Source: an uncultured bacterium
GTDB taxonomy: Bacteria > Cyanobacteriota > Vampirovibrionia > Gastranaerophilales > Gastranaerophilaceae
Assembly (NCBI GenBank): GCA_900551915.1
Contig: URXT01000006.1
Coordinates: 26,436 to 90,435 of the forward strand
DNA length: 64,000 nt
Direction of reading: 5' to 3'
Numbering within the stretch: position 1 is the stretch's first letter; the number at the start of each line of letters is the position of its first letter. A program made the translations under genes and the position numbers. Positions 1 to 9,360 of this stretch are shown piece after piece. Below the pieces are notes generated by a model. It searched no databases. It saw only the letters and a program-made list of their open reading frames with translations, and was not told the DNA's origin.

Positions 1-2
1 CG

Positions 3-281
3 CTTTCTTATTTTGAACTTTATGCAAAAAGTTTAAATGTTGGAACATGCTGGTGCGGAATTGCGTATGCAATGCTGAAAATATTTCCGGAGCTTTGCGA
101 CCATCTTCAAATCCCTGAAGGCTACAAAGTTGGCTATGCAATGCTCTTCGGTGACCCGGATGTGAAATATCCGCGTGCGACCCAGCCTGAAAAATGTCAA
201 ATTATTTCCGTGAAAAAAGGCATTAAAAATTCATCATTTTTAGAAAAAGCAAAACGTTACTTTTGGAACGGCATAAGGTGA
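3..281 (+). CDS. Nitroreductase family protein, C-terminal part (5' end outside window)
   Basis: The reading frame is open from the first bases of the window and ends at TGA 279-281, so only the last ~92 residues are present. The segment GYKVGYAMLFGDPDVKYPR is the characteristic C-terminus of FMN-dependent nitroreductases, where a flavin-contacting region is followed by a proline-rich tail. The upstream Cys-Trp-Cys (residues ~16-18 of the visible part) resembles the ferredoxin-nitroreductase fusions of anaerobes. The substrate cannot be inferred. The gene ends just before a shared hairpin terminator and converges on the next gene. Confidence 0.75.
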   Translation, partial: LSYFELYAKSLNVGTCWCGIAYAMLKIFPELCDHLQIPEGYKVGYAMLFGDPDVKYPRATQPEKCQIISVKKGIKNSSFLEKAKRYFWNGIR

Positions 282-304
282 TTTTGCGTTCAAAATTTGA
301 TAAT

Positions 305-339
305 AAAAAAAGGTTTCGAAAAAATCCGAAACCTTTTTA
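305..339. terminator. Bidirectional intrinsic terminator
   Basis: Stem GGTTTCG (312-318) pairs with CGAAACC (327-333). An A-run lies on the left and a T-run (334-338) on the right, so it can stop both the nitroreductase transcript and the convergent gene at 363-911. Confidence 0.8.
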
Positions 340-362
340 TTTGTAAGTTTTTTTAAAGACTT

Positions 363-911
363 TTACACGCAAGCGCATTCTTGAACTTCAGAATTAACGC
401 TGCAGAAATTATATCCTGCTTCATGCTGTTCAAAATATCTGTGGCCGTCAATTACAAGTTCGTTGCACATGTTCAAAGTTGTTAATGAAAGATTTTTAGC
501 AACTTTTGAATCCATGATAAGTGTATTTACGTGGAAATTTTTCGGCAATTGTTCGATTTTTGTGCCTGAAATGTTGAAAACATTTGTTCTGATATCTGTG
601 TTCAATTTTTCAACATTTGATTTTTCCATTGTAAGGCTGCCTGTATAAATGTGTTCAGGTAATTTTTTAATTTTTGTACCTGACATGTTAACTCTGTCAG
701 CATCAATCGGATTTGTAAAGCTTTTGATTTCAGCGCCTGACAAATTCAATTCCTGGCTTACCCAGCCCATTGTCAATTTGTCAATAACGCATTTTGAAAG
801 GTTTAAGTTGCCTTCGATGTTGCCAAGTTGTAAATGTTTGATTGTGCAGCCTGAAAGGTCTAAATCTCCGCCGTTATAGCTGCTTAAAATTTGTTCATAA
901 TCTTTTTTCAT
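363..911 (-). CDS. Leucine-rich/pentapeptide-like repeat protein, unknown function
   Basis: A 182-residue protein with no signal peptide. Most of its length is about seven degenerate ~20-residue units of the form LNLSGxxIxxL (for example LDLSGCTIKHL, LNLSGAEIKSF, VNMSGTKIKKL, FNISGTKIEQL). This pattern is that of a solenoid such as a leucine-rich repeat or right-handed beta helix, and it predicts a binding surface rather than an enzyme. Start ATG 909-911 follows a strong AAGGAGG site. The C-terminus ends in a Cys-rich ECACV tail. No function can be assigned. Confidence 0.7.
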   Translation of the reverse strand: MKKDYEQILSSYNGGDLDLSGCTIKHLQLGNIEGNLNLSKCVIDKLTMGWVSQELNLSGAEIKSFTNPIDADRVNMSGTKIKKLPEHIYTGSLTMEKSNVEKLNTDIRTNVFNISGTKIEQLPKNFHVNTLIMDSKVAKNLSLTTLNMCNELVIDGHRYFEQHEAGYNFCSVNSEVQECACV

Positions 912-1184
912 TATTTCCTCCTTGTTTAAGTAAGTGCTTTAAATATAATTTATCTTTTTGACTTCGACATCCTCTATATAAATGTTTTTTATTATTTTTT
1001 CTTAAAATTTAATGAAAATTTTTTACAAAAAAATCATGTTGTTTTGAATTTATAAACACAATTTATCACGGAAAATTTTTTATGAAAAATTTGTAAAAAA
1101 TTTTAATATTTTATTAGAAAATTTTTCAAAAAATCTTCGGAAATTTATTTGCTATATTTGCAAAAATTATGTATAGTAAGATAT

Positions 1185-2651
1185 ATGATTTTAAATGAAA
1201 TTTTATTAATATCTTCTGTTCTTTTAGTGAGTGCAATATTACTAAATAAAATAGGCGGAAAATTCGGTGTACCGTCGCTTTTAATTTTTATTCTTGTCGG
1301 AATTCTTGCAGGTTCGGACGGAATTTTAGGGATACATTTTGAAGATTATTCGCTTTCGCAATATGTGGGTATTGTTGCAATTTCTTACATACTTTTTATG
1401 GGCGGTTTGAGCGTAAATATTGATGAATTAAAACCGATTATGAAAGAGGGAATTATTCTTGCAACTTTAGGCGTTTTTGTAACAGGAATTGTCACCGGAT
1501 TGTGCAGTTATTATTTGTTAAATTTACCGCTTTTAGAATGCTTTTTACTCGGAGCAATTGTATCATCAACTGACGCGGCTGCAGTTTTTGGAGTTTTGCG
1601 TTCAAAAAGCATAAGTTTGGGAAATAATTTAAAGCCATTACTTGAATTTGAATCAGGAAGCAACGACCCGATGGCTGTGTTTTCAACGCTAGGCGTCATC
1701 GGATTGATTTCCGGACAATTAAACATTACGGGACTTATTTTTGACTTTTTCAGACAAATGCTTTTGGGAATTGCTTTCGGATATATAATCGCAAAGCTTA
1801 CTGTTATTTTAATAAATAAAATTAAGCTGGAATATGACAGTTTGTATGTTGTAATAACACTTGCGAGTGTAATTTTTACATATTCCTTTATTACGATTTT
1901 GGGCGGAAACGGGTTTATCGGAGTTTATGTATGCGGGCTTGTGATGGCTGCAAACAAATTCGTTAATAAAAAAACTTTAATAAAATTTCATGATGCAATT
2001 GCCTGGCTAATGCAAATCGTAATGTTTATGATTTTGGGATTGCTCGTAAATTTCAAAGAAGGTTTTGTTCACACAAAAGAAGCATTTTTAGTTGCGCTTA
2101 TTTTGATTTTTGTTGCAAGACCGATTGCAGTATTTTTGTGTGATGTCGGGTTTAAAAGAACTATAAGAGAAAAACTTATGATAAGCTGGGTAGGGTTGCG
2201 CGGAGCCGCTCCTATTGTGCTTGCAACTTTTCCTCTGACAGCAAACGTTCCTCACGCAACAGAAATTTTTAATATTGTATTTTTCGTTGTTATAATTTCG
2301 GTTTTATTGCAGGGAACAACAATCCCGTATGCGGCAAAAGTCTTAAAAGTTGACGCACCGCTTGAATTAAACCATGATTCTGTTATCGAATACGGAGACA
2401 AAGACCCCAACAACAAAATGATTGAATTTACGGTAGCCAACAATGCTGCAGCGGCCGGAAAACAGTTGTATGAATTAAATCTTCCGCAAGGTGCTCTGGT
2501 AAGTTTGATATACAAAAAAGGCGAATATATAATTCCAACCGGAAGCACTGTTGTTGAAGCTTGTGATGTGTTGTTTGTATTGATGGATAAGACAAAAGAA
2601 GACACAGTGCGCGAAATTTTATGCTCGGAACAAAAAGATGAAACCGCCTAA
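1185..2651 (+). CDS. nhaP2: Potassium/proton antiporter (CPA1 family, CvrA/NhaP2 type)
   Basis: Inner-membrane cation/H+ antiporter of about 488 residues. Roughly 12 hydrophobic segments fill residues 3-390, including the family core with the Asp-bearing SSTDAAAVF and GSNDPMA motifs. A soluble C-terminal RCK/TrkA-C-like regulatory domain (about residues 395-475, VANNAAAAGKQLYELNLPQGALV) follows, as in COG3263 members. An upstream TTG at 1149 is in frame, but ATG 1185 begins the typical hydrophobic N-terminus and is preferred. E. coli CvrA is longer. The ion is assumed from family. It stands alone, with ~270 bp of very AT-rich leader. Confidence 0.88.
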   Translation: MILNEILLISSVLLVSAILLNKIGGKFGVPSLLIFILVGILAGSDGILGIHFEDYSLSQYVGIVAISYILFMGGLSVNIDELKPIMKEGIILATLGVFVTGIVTGLCSYYLLNLPLLECFLLGAIVSSTDAAAVFGVLRSKSISLGNNLKPLLEFESGSNDPMAVFSTLGVIGLISGQLNITGLIFDFFRQMLLGIAFGYIIAKLTVILINKIKLEYDSLYVVITLASVIFTYSFITILGGNGFIGVYVCGLVMAANKFVNKKTLIKFHDAIAWLMQIVMFMILGLLVNFKEGFVHTKEAFLVALILIFVARPIAVFLCDVGFKRTIREKLMISWVGLRGAAPIVLATFPLTANVPHATEIFNIVFFVVIISVLLQGTTIPYAAKVLKVDAPLELNHDSVIEYGDKDPNNKMIEFTVANNAAAAGKQLYELNLPQGALVSLIYKKGEYIIPTGSTVVEACDVLFVLMDKTKEDTVREILCSEQKDETA

Positions 2652-2814
2652 CGTTTTTTAAACTTATGTTAACAATTTTTATTTTTAAAATTTTTTCTGT
2701 AATATAAAATTATCGTTTTCGAAATTGTAAATTATTATTAAGATAACCTGCAGGGGGATAGCAAAAAATTTTATTATAGACATTAATAATAAATATAAAA
2801 ACACCGGGGTAATT

Positions 2815-4170
2815 ATGAAAGTTTCTGCAATTAATTTCTCAAATTATGATGTTTCTTTTCTAAACAATTCTGAAAGGACTGTAAACAAAAACCGCAAAAG
2901 AAAATATAATGCAGCCAAATATTTTAAAGAGCCGGCAGCATACACTTCAGGCGCAATTCTTGCCGGAATAGGCACAATTTATTATATACAACGCGGCCGC
3001 ACAACACCTTTTGCAAAAGAAGTAGCAGCTTCTATGAGCAAAGCTTACCACGGCAAAATTCCAGCCTCATCTCTTTCGTGTTTAATGAGCGGGGATGAGC
3101 TGTTAAAAGAATTGCCAAAACTTTCAAAAAGCAATTACGAATGCACACCTCAAAACATGGCAAACGGTGTTTTCAAAGTTGATTTACACAGCCATTCCAA
3201 CTACTCCGACGGTGAAGGTTATGTAAAAAATATTCTTGAAGACGCGGCAGAATACGCTGATGAGCTTTACAAAAAAACAAAACAAAAATTCATATTTGCT
3301 CTTACTGACCACGACACTGTCGAAGGTTTGAAAGAAGCTCTCAATATAATTTCTTACAATCCTTCAAGATACAAAAATCTTCGTTTTGTACCGGGAATTG
3401 AAGTCAGCTTTGCGCACAGCGCACCAAAGTCAAACAACGAATGTGAAATGTCCGAACTTCTCGTCTATGGAGTAAATCCATATTCTGAAAATATTACAAA
3501 GTTTTTAAAAAATATTAAACAAAAACGCATAGATATGATAAATAATTTTATAGCAGATGCAAAAAAAATATATCCGCTAACAAATTTTTCTTTTGACGAG
3601 TTTTCAAATTGCTATGACTTTAAAAAATACGGAAATCTTATGAATATTCATTGGCGGGTTTTCCATTATACACAAACCAAACATGCTGTCACATGTGCTA
3701 ATTCAAAATTCCACTCCGATATAAATTCTCAATACAAAAACATAATGCAAGACTTTAAAGGAGCTTCGGTTGATACATTAAAACAAAATGGTAAAATCCC
3801 TCATAATATTAACGACTTTCACGCTTTGGATAAGTTATTAAAAAAATATGCTCCGCACTTTGAAAACGGCAAACTAATAGCATCAAGTGAAAATACTTTT
3901 GAAGAAGTAATTGATGCTTTTAAGGATGAAAAAAATGTTTTCATGGCATTTGCACATCCGGGATATTTTTCAAATCATGTTACTAATCCTTCTGAAAGTT
4001 TGAAATATTTCACACAAAATTCTCAAGGGCTTATTAAAGCAAGCGAATCGTATCATCAGGCTTACAGAAACATGGACAAAAATATTATCGAAAATTTACA
4101 AAAACAAACCGAAAGTTTAAATCTTTTAAACCTGGGCGGCCGAGACAACCACGGCAAAAAGTTATTCTAA
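2815..4170 (+). CDS. PHP-domain metal-dependent phosphoesterase
   Basis: Residues ~120-445 form a PHP domain with the metal-ligand motifs in order: DLHSHSNYSDG (about 123-133), LTDHDTVEG (~163), PGIEVSF (~193), AHPG (~380) and GGRDNHG near the end. Such domains hydrolyse phosphate esters such as 3',5'-nucleotides or histidinol phosphate. The first ~110 residues are a lineage-type extension with a short hydrophobic patch (SGAILAGIGTIYYI) that could anchor it to the membrane. ATG follows GGGGTAATT. It ends 17 bp before the next gene and is probably co-transcribed with it. Confidence 0.85.
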   Translation: MKVSAINFSNYDVSFLNNSERTVNKNRKRKYNAAKYFKEPAAYTSGAILAGIGTIYYIQRGRTTPFAKEVAASMSKAYHGKIPASSLSCLMSGDELLKELPKLSKSNYECTPQNMANGVFKVDLHSHSNYSDGEGYVKNILEDAAEYADELYKKTKQKFIFALTDHDTVEGLKEALNIISYNPSRYKNLRFVPGIEVSFAHSAPKSNNECEMSELLVYGVNPYSENITKFLKNIKQKRIDMINNFIADAKKIYPLTNFSFDEFSNCYDFKKYGNLMNIHWRVFHYTQTKHAVTCANSKFHSDINSQYKNIMQDFKGASVDTLKQNGKIPHNINDFHALDKLLKKYAPHFENGKLIASSENTFEEVIDAFKDEKNVFMAFAHPGYFSNHVTNPSESLKYFTQNSQGLIKASESYHQAYRNMDKNIIENLQKQTESLNLLNLGGRDNHGKKLF

Positions 4171-4187
4171 ACAGAAAAGGCAGGATT

Positions 4188-5414
4188 ATGAAAATCACAT
4201 CAATAAATAATCTTTACAACAATCAAATATACAGCAATAAAAATCAAAATCCAAATAAAAAATATATTTCCCATGACGCAAAAGATACATTCACCAAAAG
4301 TCAAACTATTACAGCTAACAAGTTTACTTTTACCGGAATAACGCGCCGTCTGCCTTATAAAATAATTTGGTCAACAGATGATTTAATAAGCCAATGGAAA
4401 AATTTGAAATATGCGCCTTATTATGAAGCACTTGATGATAAGAAATTCTATCAAAATAAATTAATCCGCAAAGAAAATTTTTCATTTCTTGACAATGTTA
4501 CAGAAAAAATCAAACAGGAATTTGTTGAATATTTTAAAAAAGAAACTTCGTTTCCAGACTTAAAAAAAGTTTCAGAAAACATCGAAAACGAATTTGTTAA
4601 ACAGGTAAAAAACTCGGCTGAAATGGTGTCACCTAATATCAACATTGTTTCTGCCGGTTACGATCCGACCTGTTCGGTTGGTTTGAAAAAAGCTTTCCCC
4701 GGAAGCGATTTGGACAAAGCATATGTTGTGCTTCAAAACAATTCTTGTATGAATTCTTTTGAAGTCATAAATAAATTTAAAAGCAATCTTTGGTTCAATA
4801 CAGACCAAAGAATTCTAAGCTTGAATAACGAAGACACTTTTCCGGAAGTGTTAACAATGGACGGTATAACATATACTCTCAAAAAACTTGATAAAGTTTT
4901 CAAGACAATGGTATTTTCGCAAGATTCAAAAGACAATTTTAAATATTTGCGGATGAACGAATTAGATCCCGTCAAAGGCGGATTATTTAATACCTTGCTT
5001 GCTAAAAAACTTCCGTTTGAAGATATTTCAAAAGAATACGCAAAAAATTTCGCCTACTTTATTGAATCTGTTCGTGACGGAAAAAACCTTATAAAAAACA
5101 CTAAATATTGTTGCGAACTAGAATCAGCTATAGCTAATTCTCCATTTGCTCAATACAGCAATGTCACGCAAATGGGTGCTCATGACAAACTTCTTTCAAC
5201 CGGCCTCAAAAAAATAAAAACAAAACTGCAAAGACGCACAGAACTCTTAAACGAATTTGACAAATTTCATGTTGATGAAAAGTATGATTTAATTAAAGAG
5301 ATAATAAAATCAGTTTCAAAGGACAATGACAATCCAAAATTCAACAAATATTTCCAAAACGATGACGATATAAAAGAACGTTATGACAGGTTAAACCGTC
5401 TTTTGCTAGAATAG
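4188..5414 (+). CDS. Hypothetical protein with a nucleotidyltransferase-like GSDLD motif
   Basis: A 408-residue, largely hydrophilic, Asn/Lys-rich protein with no signal peptide. Residues ~160-182 (VSAGYDP, then FPGSDLDKAYVVL) resemble the G-S-x-(D/E)-x-D signature of the polymerase-beta nucleotidyltransferase fold, with the two acids spaced as in that family. No other motif is recognised and the match is short, so the assignment is tentative. The N-terminus (MKITSINNLYNNQIYSNK) resembles that of the upstream PHP protein, which points to a common origin or location. It follows the PHP gene by 17 bp. Confidence 0.5.
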   Translation: MKITSINNLYNNQIYSNKNQNPNKKYISHDAKDTFTKSQTITANKFTFTGITRRLPYKIIWSTDDLISQWKNLKYAPYYEALDDKKFYQNKLIRKENFSFLDNVTEKIKQEFVEYFKKETSFPDLKKVSENIENEFVKQVKNSAEMVSPNINIVSAGYDPTCSVGLKKAFPGSDLDKAYVVLQNNSCMNSFEVINKFKSNLWFNTDQRILSLNNEDTFPEVLTMDGITYTLKKLDKVFKTMVFSQDSKDNFKYLRMNELDPVKGGLFNTLLAKKLPFEDISKEYAKNFAYFIESVRDGKNLIKNTKYCCELESAIANSPFAQYSNVTQMGAHDKLLSTGLKKIKTKLQRRTELLNEFDKFHVDEKYDLIKEIIKSVSKDNDNPKFNKYFQNDDDIKERYDRLNRLLLE

Positions 5415-5440
5415 CTTTCAGGCAAAATAAATATTATAAA

Positions 5441-6193
5441 TTACATTTTATTAAGAAAGAATACAACGTTTTTTACCCATAAATCACTTACAGATTTATC
5501 ACAGTATTTACCGGATTTGCCTATTAAATCAATGGTATTATAATTTTCTCTAACTCTTTTTTCAATCGTTTTAGCCATTTCTTCAATGCACTGTTCAACG
5601 TTCTCAAATTTAGCATGTTTGTTGTTAATATAAATTCCGCCAATATTTTTCATTTTAACAGCAGCAACAGAGGTTCCACGGCCGGATTCCTGCATTGCAA
5701 TGGCAATCAAAACGGTTGGATTTATATTATGTTTGTTGCCAATGTCAATAAAACTTTGAGCTTTGCCGTAGAATGGATTGTAATCTTTTCTGCCGTTGCG
5801 TTTTGGAATTAATTGTTCAATAAAGTAATTTAATTCTTCAACGCTTCCTTTATATCTGTCTTTTATGCATGTTGAATATTTACTGAATTTATTTTTTGGA
5901 ACAAAATCCATTGAACCTAAAGGAGGTAAAAATTCATTTTTAGCTTTCGGTACAAATGGCATAAAAATTTCAAAATCTTTCGGGTCGTAATTGCTGAATG
6001 TTATTAAAGATTTATTTACACCTTGGGCATGCCCGCTTAAAGTTGTTAAAGATTCAACTGCAATCATTGCACTTGGAAGAATCTTTTTCATTGCTGTTTG
6101 TTTTATCTTTTGCGGTATAATTTTTTGCGGCAGGTATTTTTTCAGTCCTGCTCTGCTGCGCTGAAACTGCGCTTGAATTTTGGGGATATGCAT
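5441..6193 (-). CDS. Glucosaminidase-type peptidoglycan hydrolase
   Basis: A 250-residue protein whose C-terminal half (about 120-245) is a GH73-like glucosaminidase/lysozyme-fold domain: INPTVLIAIAMQESGRGTS with the catalytic Glu, then KMKNIGGIYINN and a block of helices ending in FFLNKM. The enzyme would cut glycan strands of peptidoglycan. The N-terminus is basic (MHIPKIQAQFQRSRAGLKK) and a short hydrophobic stretch follows at ~30-50, so export is possible but no clean signal peptide is visible. It converges on the gene pair to its left. Confidence 0.78.
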   Translation of the reverse strand: MHIPKIQAQFQRSRAGLKKYLPQKIIPQKIKQTAMKKILPSAMIAVESLTTLSGHAQGVNKSLITFSNYDPKDFEIFMPFVPKAKNEFLPPLGSMDFVPKNKFSKYSTCIKDRYKGSVEELNYFIEQLIPKRNGRKDYNPFYGKAQSFIDIGNKHNINPTVLIAIAMQESGRGTSVAAVKMKNIGGIYINNKHAKFENVEQCIEEMAKTIEKRVRENYNTIDLIGKSGKYCDKSVSDLWVKNVVFFLNKM

Positions 6194-6376
6194 ATTATTA
6201 TTCCTTTTAGGTTGGGGTCGAGTATATTTTCTACAAAAGATAAAAAATTTTCAAGTGGGAAAATTGCCAAAATTTCTTCAAATTAATAAAAATATTAAAA
6301 TAAATATTTCATGTTATTCCTTTATGTAATGTTTCGCACAAGAGGGCAGGTTATAAAATTATTAAAGAGGTGAAAT

Positions 6377-6574
6377 ATGAAAATTTATCCCGTGAGAAAT
6401 CTTTCTCAAAACTCCTTTCAATCAAAACTGCCGGCGCCGCCAAAACTTCCTTCCAAAACAAGACAATTTTTTGAAGGTGTAAGTGTTGCCGCAATCACAA
6501 GCATACCAATGTTTGTATATTTATATCTTGCCGGTCTATATGAAAAAATCAGAAGCAGCAAAGGTTCTGATTAA
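6377..6574 (+). CDS. Small single-pass membrane protein, unknown
   Basis: A 65-residue protein with a good ribosome site (AAAGAGGTGAAAT before ATG). The N-terminal 35 residues are proline-rich and basic. One transmembrane segment follows (about residues 37-55, VAAITSIPMFVYLYLAGLY) and then a short charged tail. The opening MKIYPVRNLSQNSFQSKL resembles the N-termini of other lineage proteins such as those at 2815 and 4188. It converges on the next gene with 3 bp between stops. No function is recognised. Confidence 0.6.
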   Translation: MKIYPVRNLSQNSFQSKLPAPPKLPSKTRQFFEGVSVAAITSIPMFVYLYLAGLYEKIRSSKGSD

Positions 6575-6577
6575 AAT

Positions 6578-7108
6578 TTATTCCAGATATTTTCTTCTCA
6601 TAATCAAGCGCCCGGTTTCATCATAGCCGTTGCTTTTAATCCAGTGGGCAATAAGCCTTCCGTTAGGGCTAAAGATAAACGTTTCAGCCTTTGAAACTCT
6701 TAACCCCATATTGACAAGTTCTCCGTAAGTATTGTATTTGTAAGTCTTGTAAGGATACTCTAACCCATCTTTAATCTCATAATGAGTAAGCTTGCCGTTT
6801 TGAGAATAATACCAGACGCGGCTTTCATTCTCCTTATACATTACCGCATAAGAATTATCCGAAAACAATGCAAGTGTCCGGTCTTTAAGTTCTGCATAGC
6901 CGTTTAAAAGAGCAGAAATATTATTATCGTATTCCTTATCAACTGCAAACTTCCTGACGATTTTGCTATCTAGTTTTGAAGGAATTTTGTTTAAAAGTTC
7001 TTCCCGCGCCTTGTCGGCTGTATATTGAACTTCGCCTGTCAGAAGCATTTCTGCGCTAACCGGAAGAGCCAAAAATAACATTGCCAAAATAACCAGAAAT
7101 TTTTTCAT
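6578..7108 (-). CDS. Secreted protein with YwqK/MORN-like repeats
   Basis: A 176-residue protein with a clear signal peptide (MKKFLVILAMLFLALPVSA, cleavage after ~19). The second half contains three degenerate units of the type YSQNGKLTHYEIKDG, YNTYGELVNMG and FSPNGRLIAHW. These look like the YwqK/MORN-like antiparallel beta repeats found in secreted or antitoxin-like proteins. The N-terminal half is charged and helical. Location is predicted as periplasm or surface. The role is unknown. Confidence 0.6.
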   Translation of the reverse strand: MKKFLVILAMLFLALPVSAEMLLTGEVQYTADKAREELLNKIPSKLDSKIVRKFAVDKEYDNNISALLNGYAELKDRTLALFSDNSYAVMYKENESRVWYYSQNGKLTHYEIKDGLEYPYKTYKYNTYGELVNMGLRVSKAETFIFSPNGRLIAHWIKSNGYDETGRLIMRRKYLE

Positions 7109-7223
7109 AAAAATATTTTAATGATTTGCATTGTTTGTGTCAACGGCATGCTGGCAGGAATTCATTGCTAGGAAAAATTTTTATGGTAGAATTTTTGGGG
7201 AGATTAAGGATAGGAAAATTTTT

Positions 7224-8924
7224 ATGAAAAAAATTATTGATTTTATAAAACTCCATCCGGAAATGTTTACTATTTTTGGATTGGTTGTTGTTTTTTACTT
7301 TATATTTTTCCATAACATCGGCAATTACGCTTTAATGGATGTTGACGAAACGCGTTATGTAGGAATAGCCAGAGATATGTTTAACAGCAAAGATTTTCTT
7401 TCGCTATATTTAAACGGCGATTACTTCTTTGAAAAACCGCCTCTATATTTCTGGGGTGAATGTATTTCTTTTGGCTTGTGGGGCGTTGTAAACGAATTCA
7501 GCGCAAGATTTCCGGTTGCATTGTACGGAACGCTTACCTGTTTTCTTTTATATTTTACGGGAAAGAAAATTGTTTCAAAGAGTTTTGGTATAATCTCTGC
7601 TTTAATTCTTGGAACAAGCATGGAGTTTGTAATCCTTTCTAAATTCGCAATTCTTGATATTGTGCTTGCTGCTTGCACAACATTTTCAACAATTTTCGGA
7701 TTTATGACATATTTTTGCAAAGAAGAAAACAAAAAATATTTCTGGTGGCTTTTTTATATCTTCTCCGGCCTTGCAGTTATGGCAAAAGGCATTCCGGGAT
7801 TTGTAATCCCCTTTGGGACAATGTTTTTTGTGTCAATTGTAAGCGGAAGGTTTAAAGAAATTTTTAAGCCGAAATATTTTGTTATCGGGTCTATTCTCTT
7901 TTTAACCGTAGTAGTTCCCTGGCATGCCATAATGTTAAAGGTGCATGACCCGCGTTTTTTTGATGAATACATAATGCTTCATCACCTTGGAAGGTTCAAA
8001 GGCTCTGAAACTTTAGGACGAGAGCAGCCTTTCATATTTATGTTTTTGACTTTTTTGTGGGGATTTTTGCCATGGACATTTTCGGCAATCGCGGCAGCGG
8101 TTTGCAAAATCCGTGAAAAAATCCTCATGTTTAACGAGCAAAAATCACTTGCTTTTAAAGAAAAATTCTTAAATTTGTTCAAAAAGTTTGATTTTAAAAA
8201 GCTTACAAATGAAGAAAAACTTTTGTTATTTTCTTCAATTGCATTTACCCTCATAATGCTTTTCTTCTCGATTTCTAGCACAAAACTAATTACTTATATT
8301 TTGCCGGTTTATCCTTTTTCAGCAATAATTCTGGCATTTGTTTGGAAGAATTACATTGAAAAAGGAGCTTTTGAAAAATCAATAAACCTTACAGCCAAAA
8401 TTTTTGGGGGAATTTGCATTTTTGCAGGAATTGCGTCGCTTTTTGCAAAATTCGTTCTGCCTGCACAAATTTATAAAGACATTCTTATTATAAAATGGTT
8501 CTGTATAATTCTGGTGCTTGTGCTCGGGATTTCATCATTTGTCGTTCTTTTCAAAAAAAGCAGAATTGGTTTATTTGCCATTTATGTAATATTTATGACT
8601 GTACTTTCAGCCTGGGGATACAGATTATTTTTCCTTATGGACTACGCATTCGGCCAAAACGATTTAATGAGGATGGCCAAAATCGCAAAAGAAGGCGGAT
8701 ACAATTTGGCAACTGTCGGATTCGGGAAAAGATACTCTGTATATTATTATTATGGCGGCCAGGTGAATTTTTATGTAAAAGATATTTACAGCATAATTGA
8801 TGACCTGTTCGAGGACGAAAACATGCGTTTAATCGTTAAAAATAATGACTTAGAAGCCATCCAAAAGGTTATTAATGTAACAATTATAGAGAAGGGCAGA
8901 AAATACTCATTAATTAAAAAATAA
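7224..8924 (+). CDS. Glycosyltransferase family 39 / ArnT-like membrane transferase
   Basis: A polytopic inner-membrane protein of 566 residues with ~12 hydrophobic segments. The first periplasmic loop carries the family's metal/donor site DVDETRY (about residues 39-45), followed by NGDYFFEKPPLYFW. That architecture belongs to the PMT/ArnT superfamily, which moves a sugar from a polyprenyl-phosphate donor to lipid A, protein or another acceptor. ATG 7224 (after AAGGATAGG) begins the cytoplasmic N-terminus; an upstream TTG at 7131 is in frame but has no ribosome site. The acceptor cannot be told. Confidence 0.85.
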   Translation: MKKIIDFIKLHPEMFTIFGLVVVFYFIFFHNIGNYALMDVDETRYVGIARDMFNSKDFLSLYLNGDYFFEKPPLYFWGECISFGLWGVVNEFSARFPVALYGTLTCFLLYFTGKKIVSKSFGIISALILGTSMEFVILSKFAILDIVLAACTTFSTIFGFMTYFCKEENKKYFWWLFYIFSGLAVMAKGIPGFVIPFGTMFFVSIVSGRFKEIFKPKYFVIGSILFLTVVVPWHAIMLKVHDPRFFDEYIMLHHLGRFKGSETLGREQPFIFMFLTFLWGFLPWTFSAIAAAVCKIREKILMFNEQKSLAFKEKFLNLFKKFDFKKLTNEEKLLLFSSIAFTLIMLFFSISSTKLITYILPVYPFSAIILAFVWKNYIEKGAFEKSINLTAKIFGGICIFAGIASLFAKFVLPAQIYKDILIIKWFCIILVLVLGISSFVVLFKKSRIGLFAIYVIFMTVLSAWGYRLFFLMDYAFGQNDLMRMAKIAKEGGYNLATVGFGKRYSVYYYYGGQVNFYVKDIYSIIDDLFEDENMRLIVKNNDLEAIQKVINVTIIEKGRKYSLIKK

Positions 8925-8930
8925 AACAAA

Positions 8931-8958
8931 TAAAAAGCGGTTATAAAAACCGCAGATA
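8931..8958 (+). terminator. Hairpin after the glycosyltransferase gene
   Basis: GCGGTT (8937-8942) pairs with AACCGC (8948-8953) around an ATAAA loop. The T-tract is poor, so termination may be inefficient or factor-assisted. Confidence 0.5.
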
Positions 8959-9240
8959 GTTATATATTAACATTAAGTAAATGTATATTAATGAAGATAT
9001 TAAATTGAAATCCCAAAAATTGTTAAAACACTTACTTACAATATATACACCACTATTAAAACTACAAAATAAGGCATACTATAGTTTGTAACAGTGTTTG
9101 TAACAATCTAAATTTGTATGTCTTTTTCGAATAATGATAAGAAACCCTTAGCTTCTGCACTCCAAAAAGATAAACTTCCTACAGAAGTAAATAAATAATA
9201 TCACAAGGTAAATAAAAATGCAATCCCCTCAGGTTAACAA
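8959..9240. other. AT-rich gene-free stretch
   Basis: No convincing reading frame is present. It contains a short direct repeat (GTTTGTAACA at ~9089 and again ~10 bp on). Otherwise it is unremarkable spacer before the promoters of the GGDEF/HD-GYP gene. Confidence 0.4.
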
Positions 9241-9269
9241 TTGACAAACTTTAATACAAGAGTTATACT
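9241..9269 (+). promoter_or_regulatory. Strong sigma70-type promoter, long leader
   Basis: TTGACA (9241-9246), a 17-bp spacer and TATACT (9264-9269) match the consensus almost perfectly. The next start codon is 230 bp downstream, so the transcript would carry a long 5' leader. Confidence 0.65.
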
Positions 9270-9330
9270 ATACTTGTAGTAGGAATTAGTTTTGTTTCGT
9301 GTTATTAAGGATTTTAATTTAACATTTTAT

Positions 9331-9360
9331 TTGCATAATTATAATGTAATACGTTATAAT
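9331..9360 (+). promoter_or_regulatory. Second promoter candidate
   Basis: TTGCAT (9331-9336), an 18-bp spacer and TATAAT (9355-9360) lie 142 bp before the coding start. It could be a second promoter for the same gene. Confidence 0.45.

Noticed and set aside
7131-7223. Upstream TTG start of the glycosyltransferase
   Set aside because: It adds 31 residues unlike the family's N-terminus and has no ribosome site; ATG 7224 fits better.
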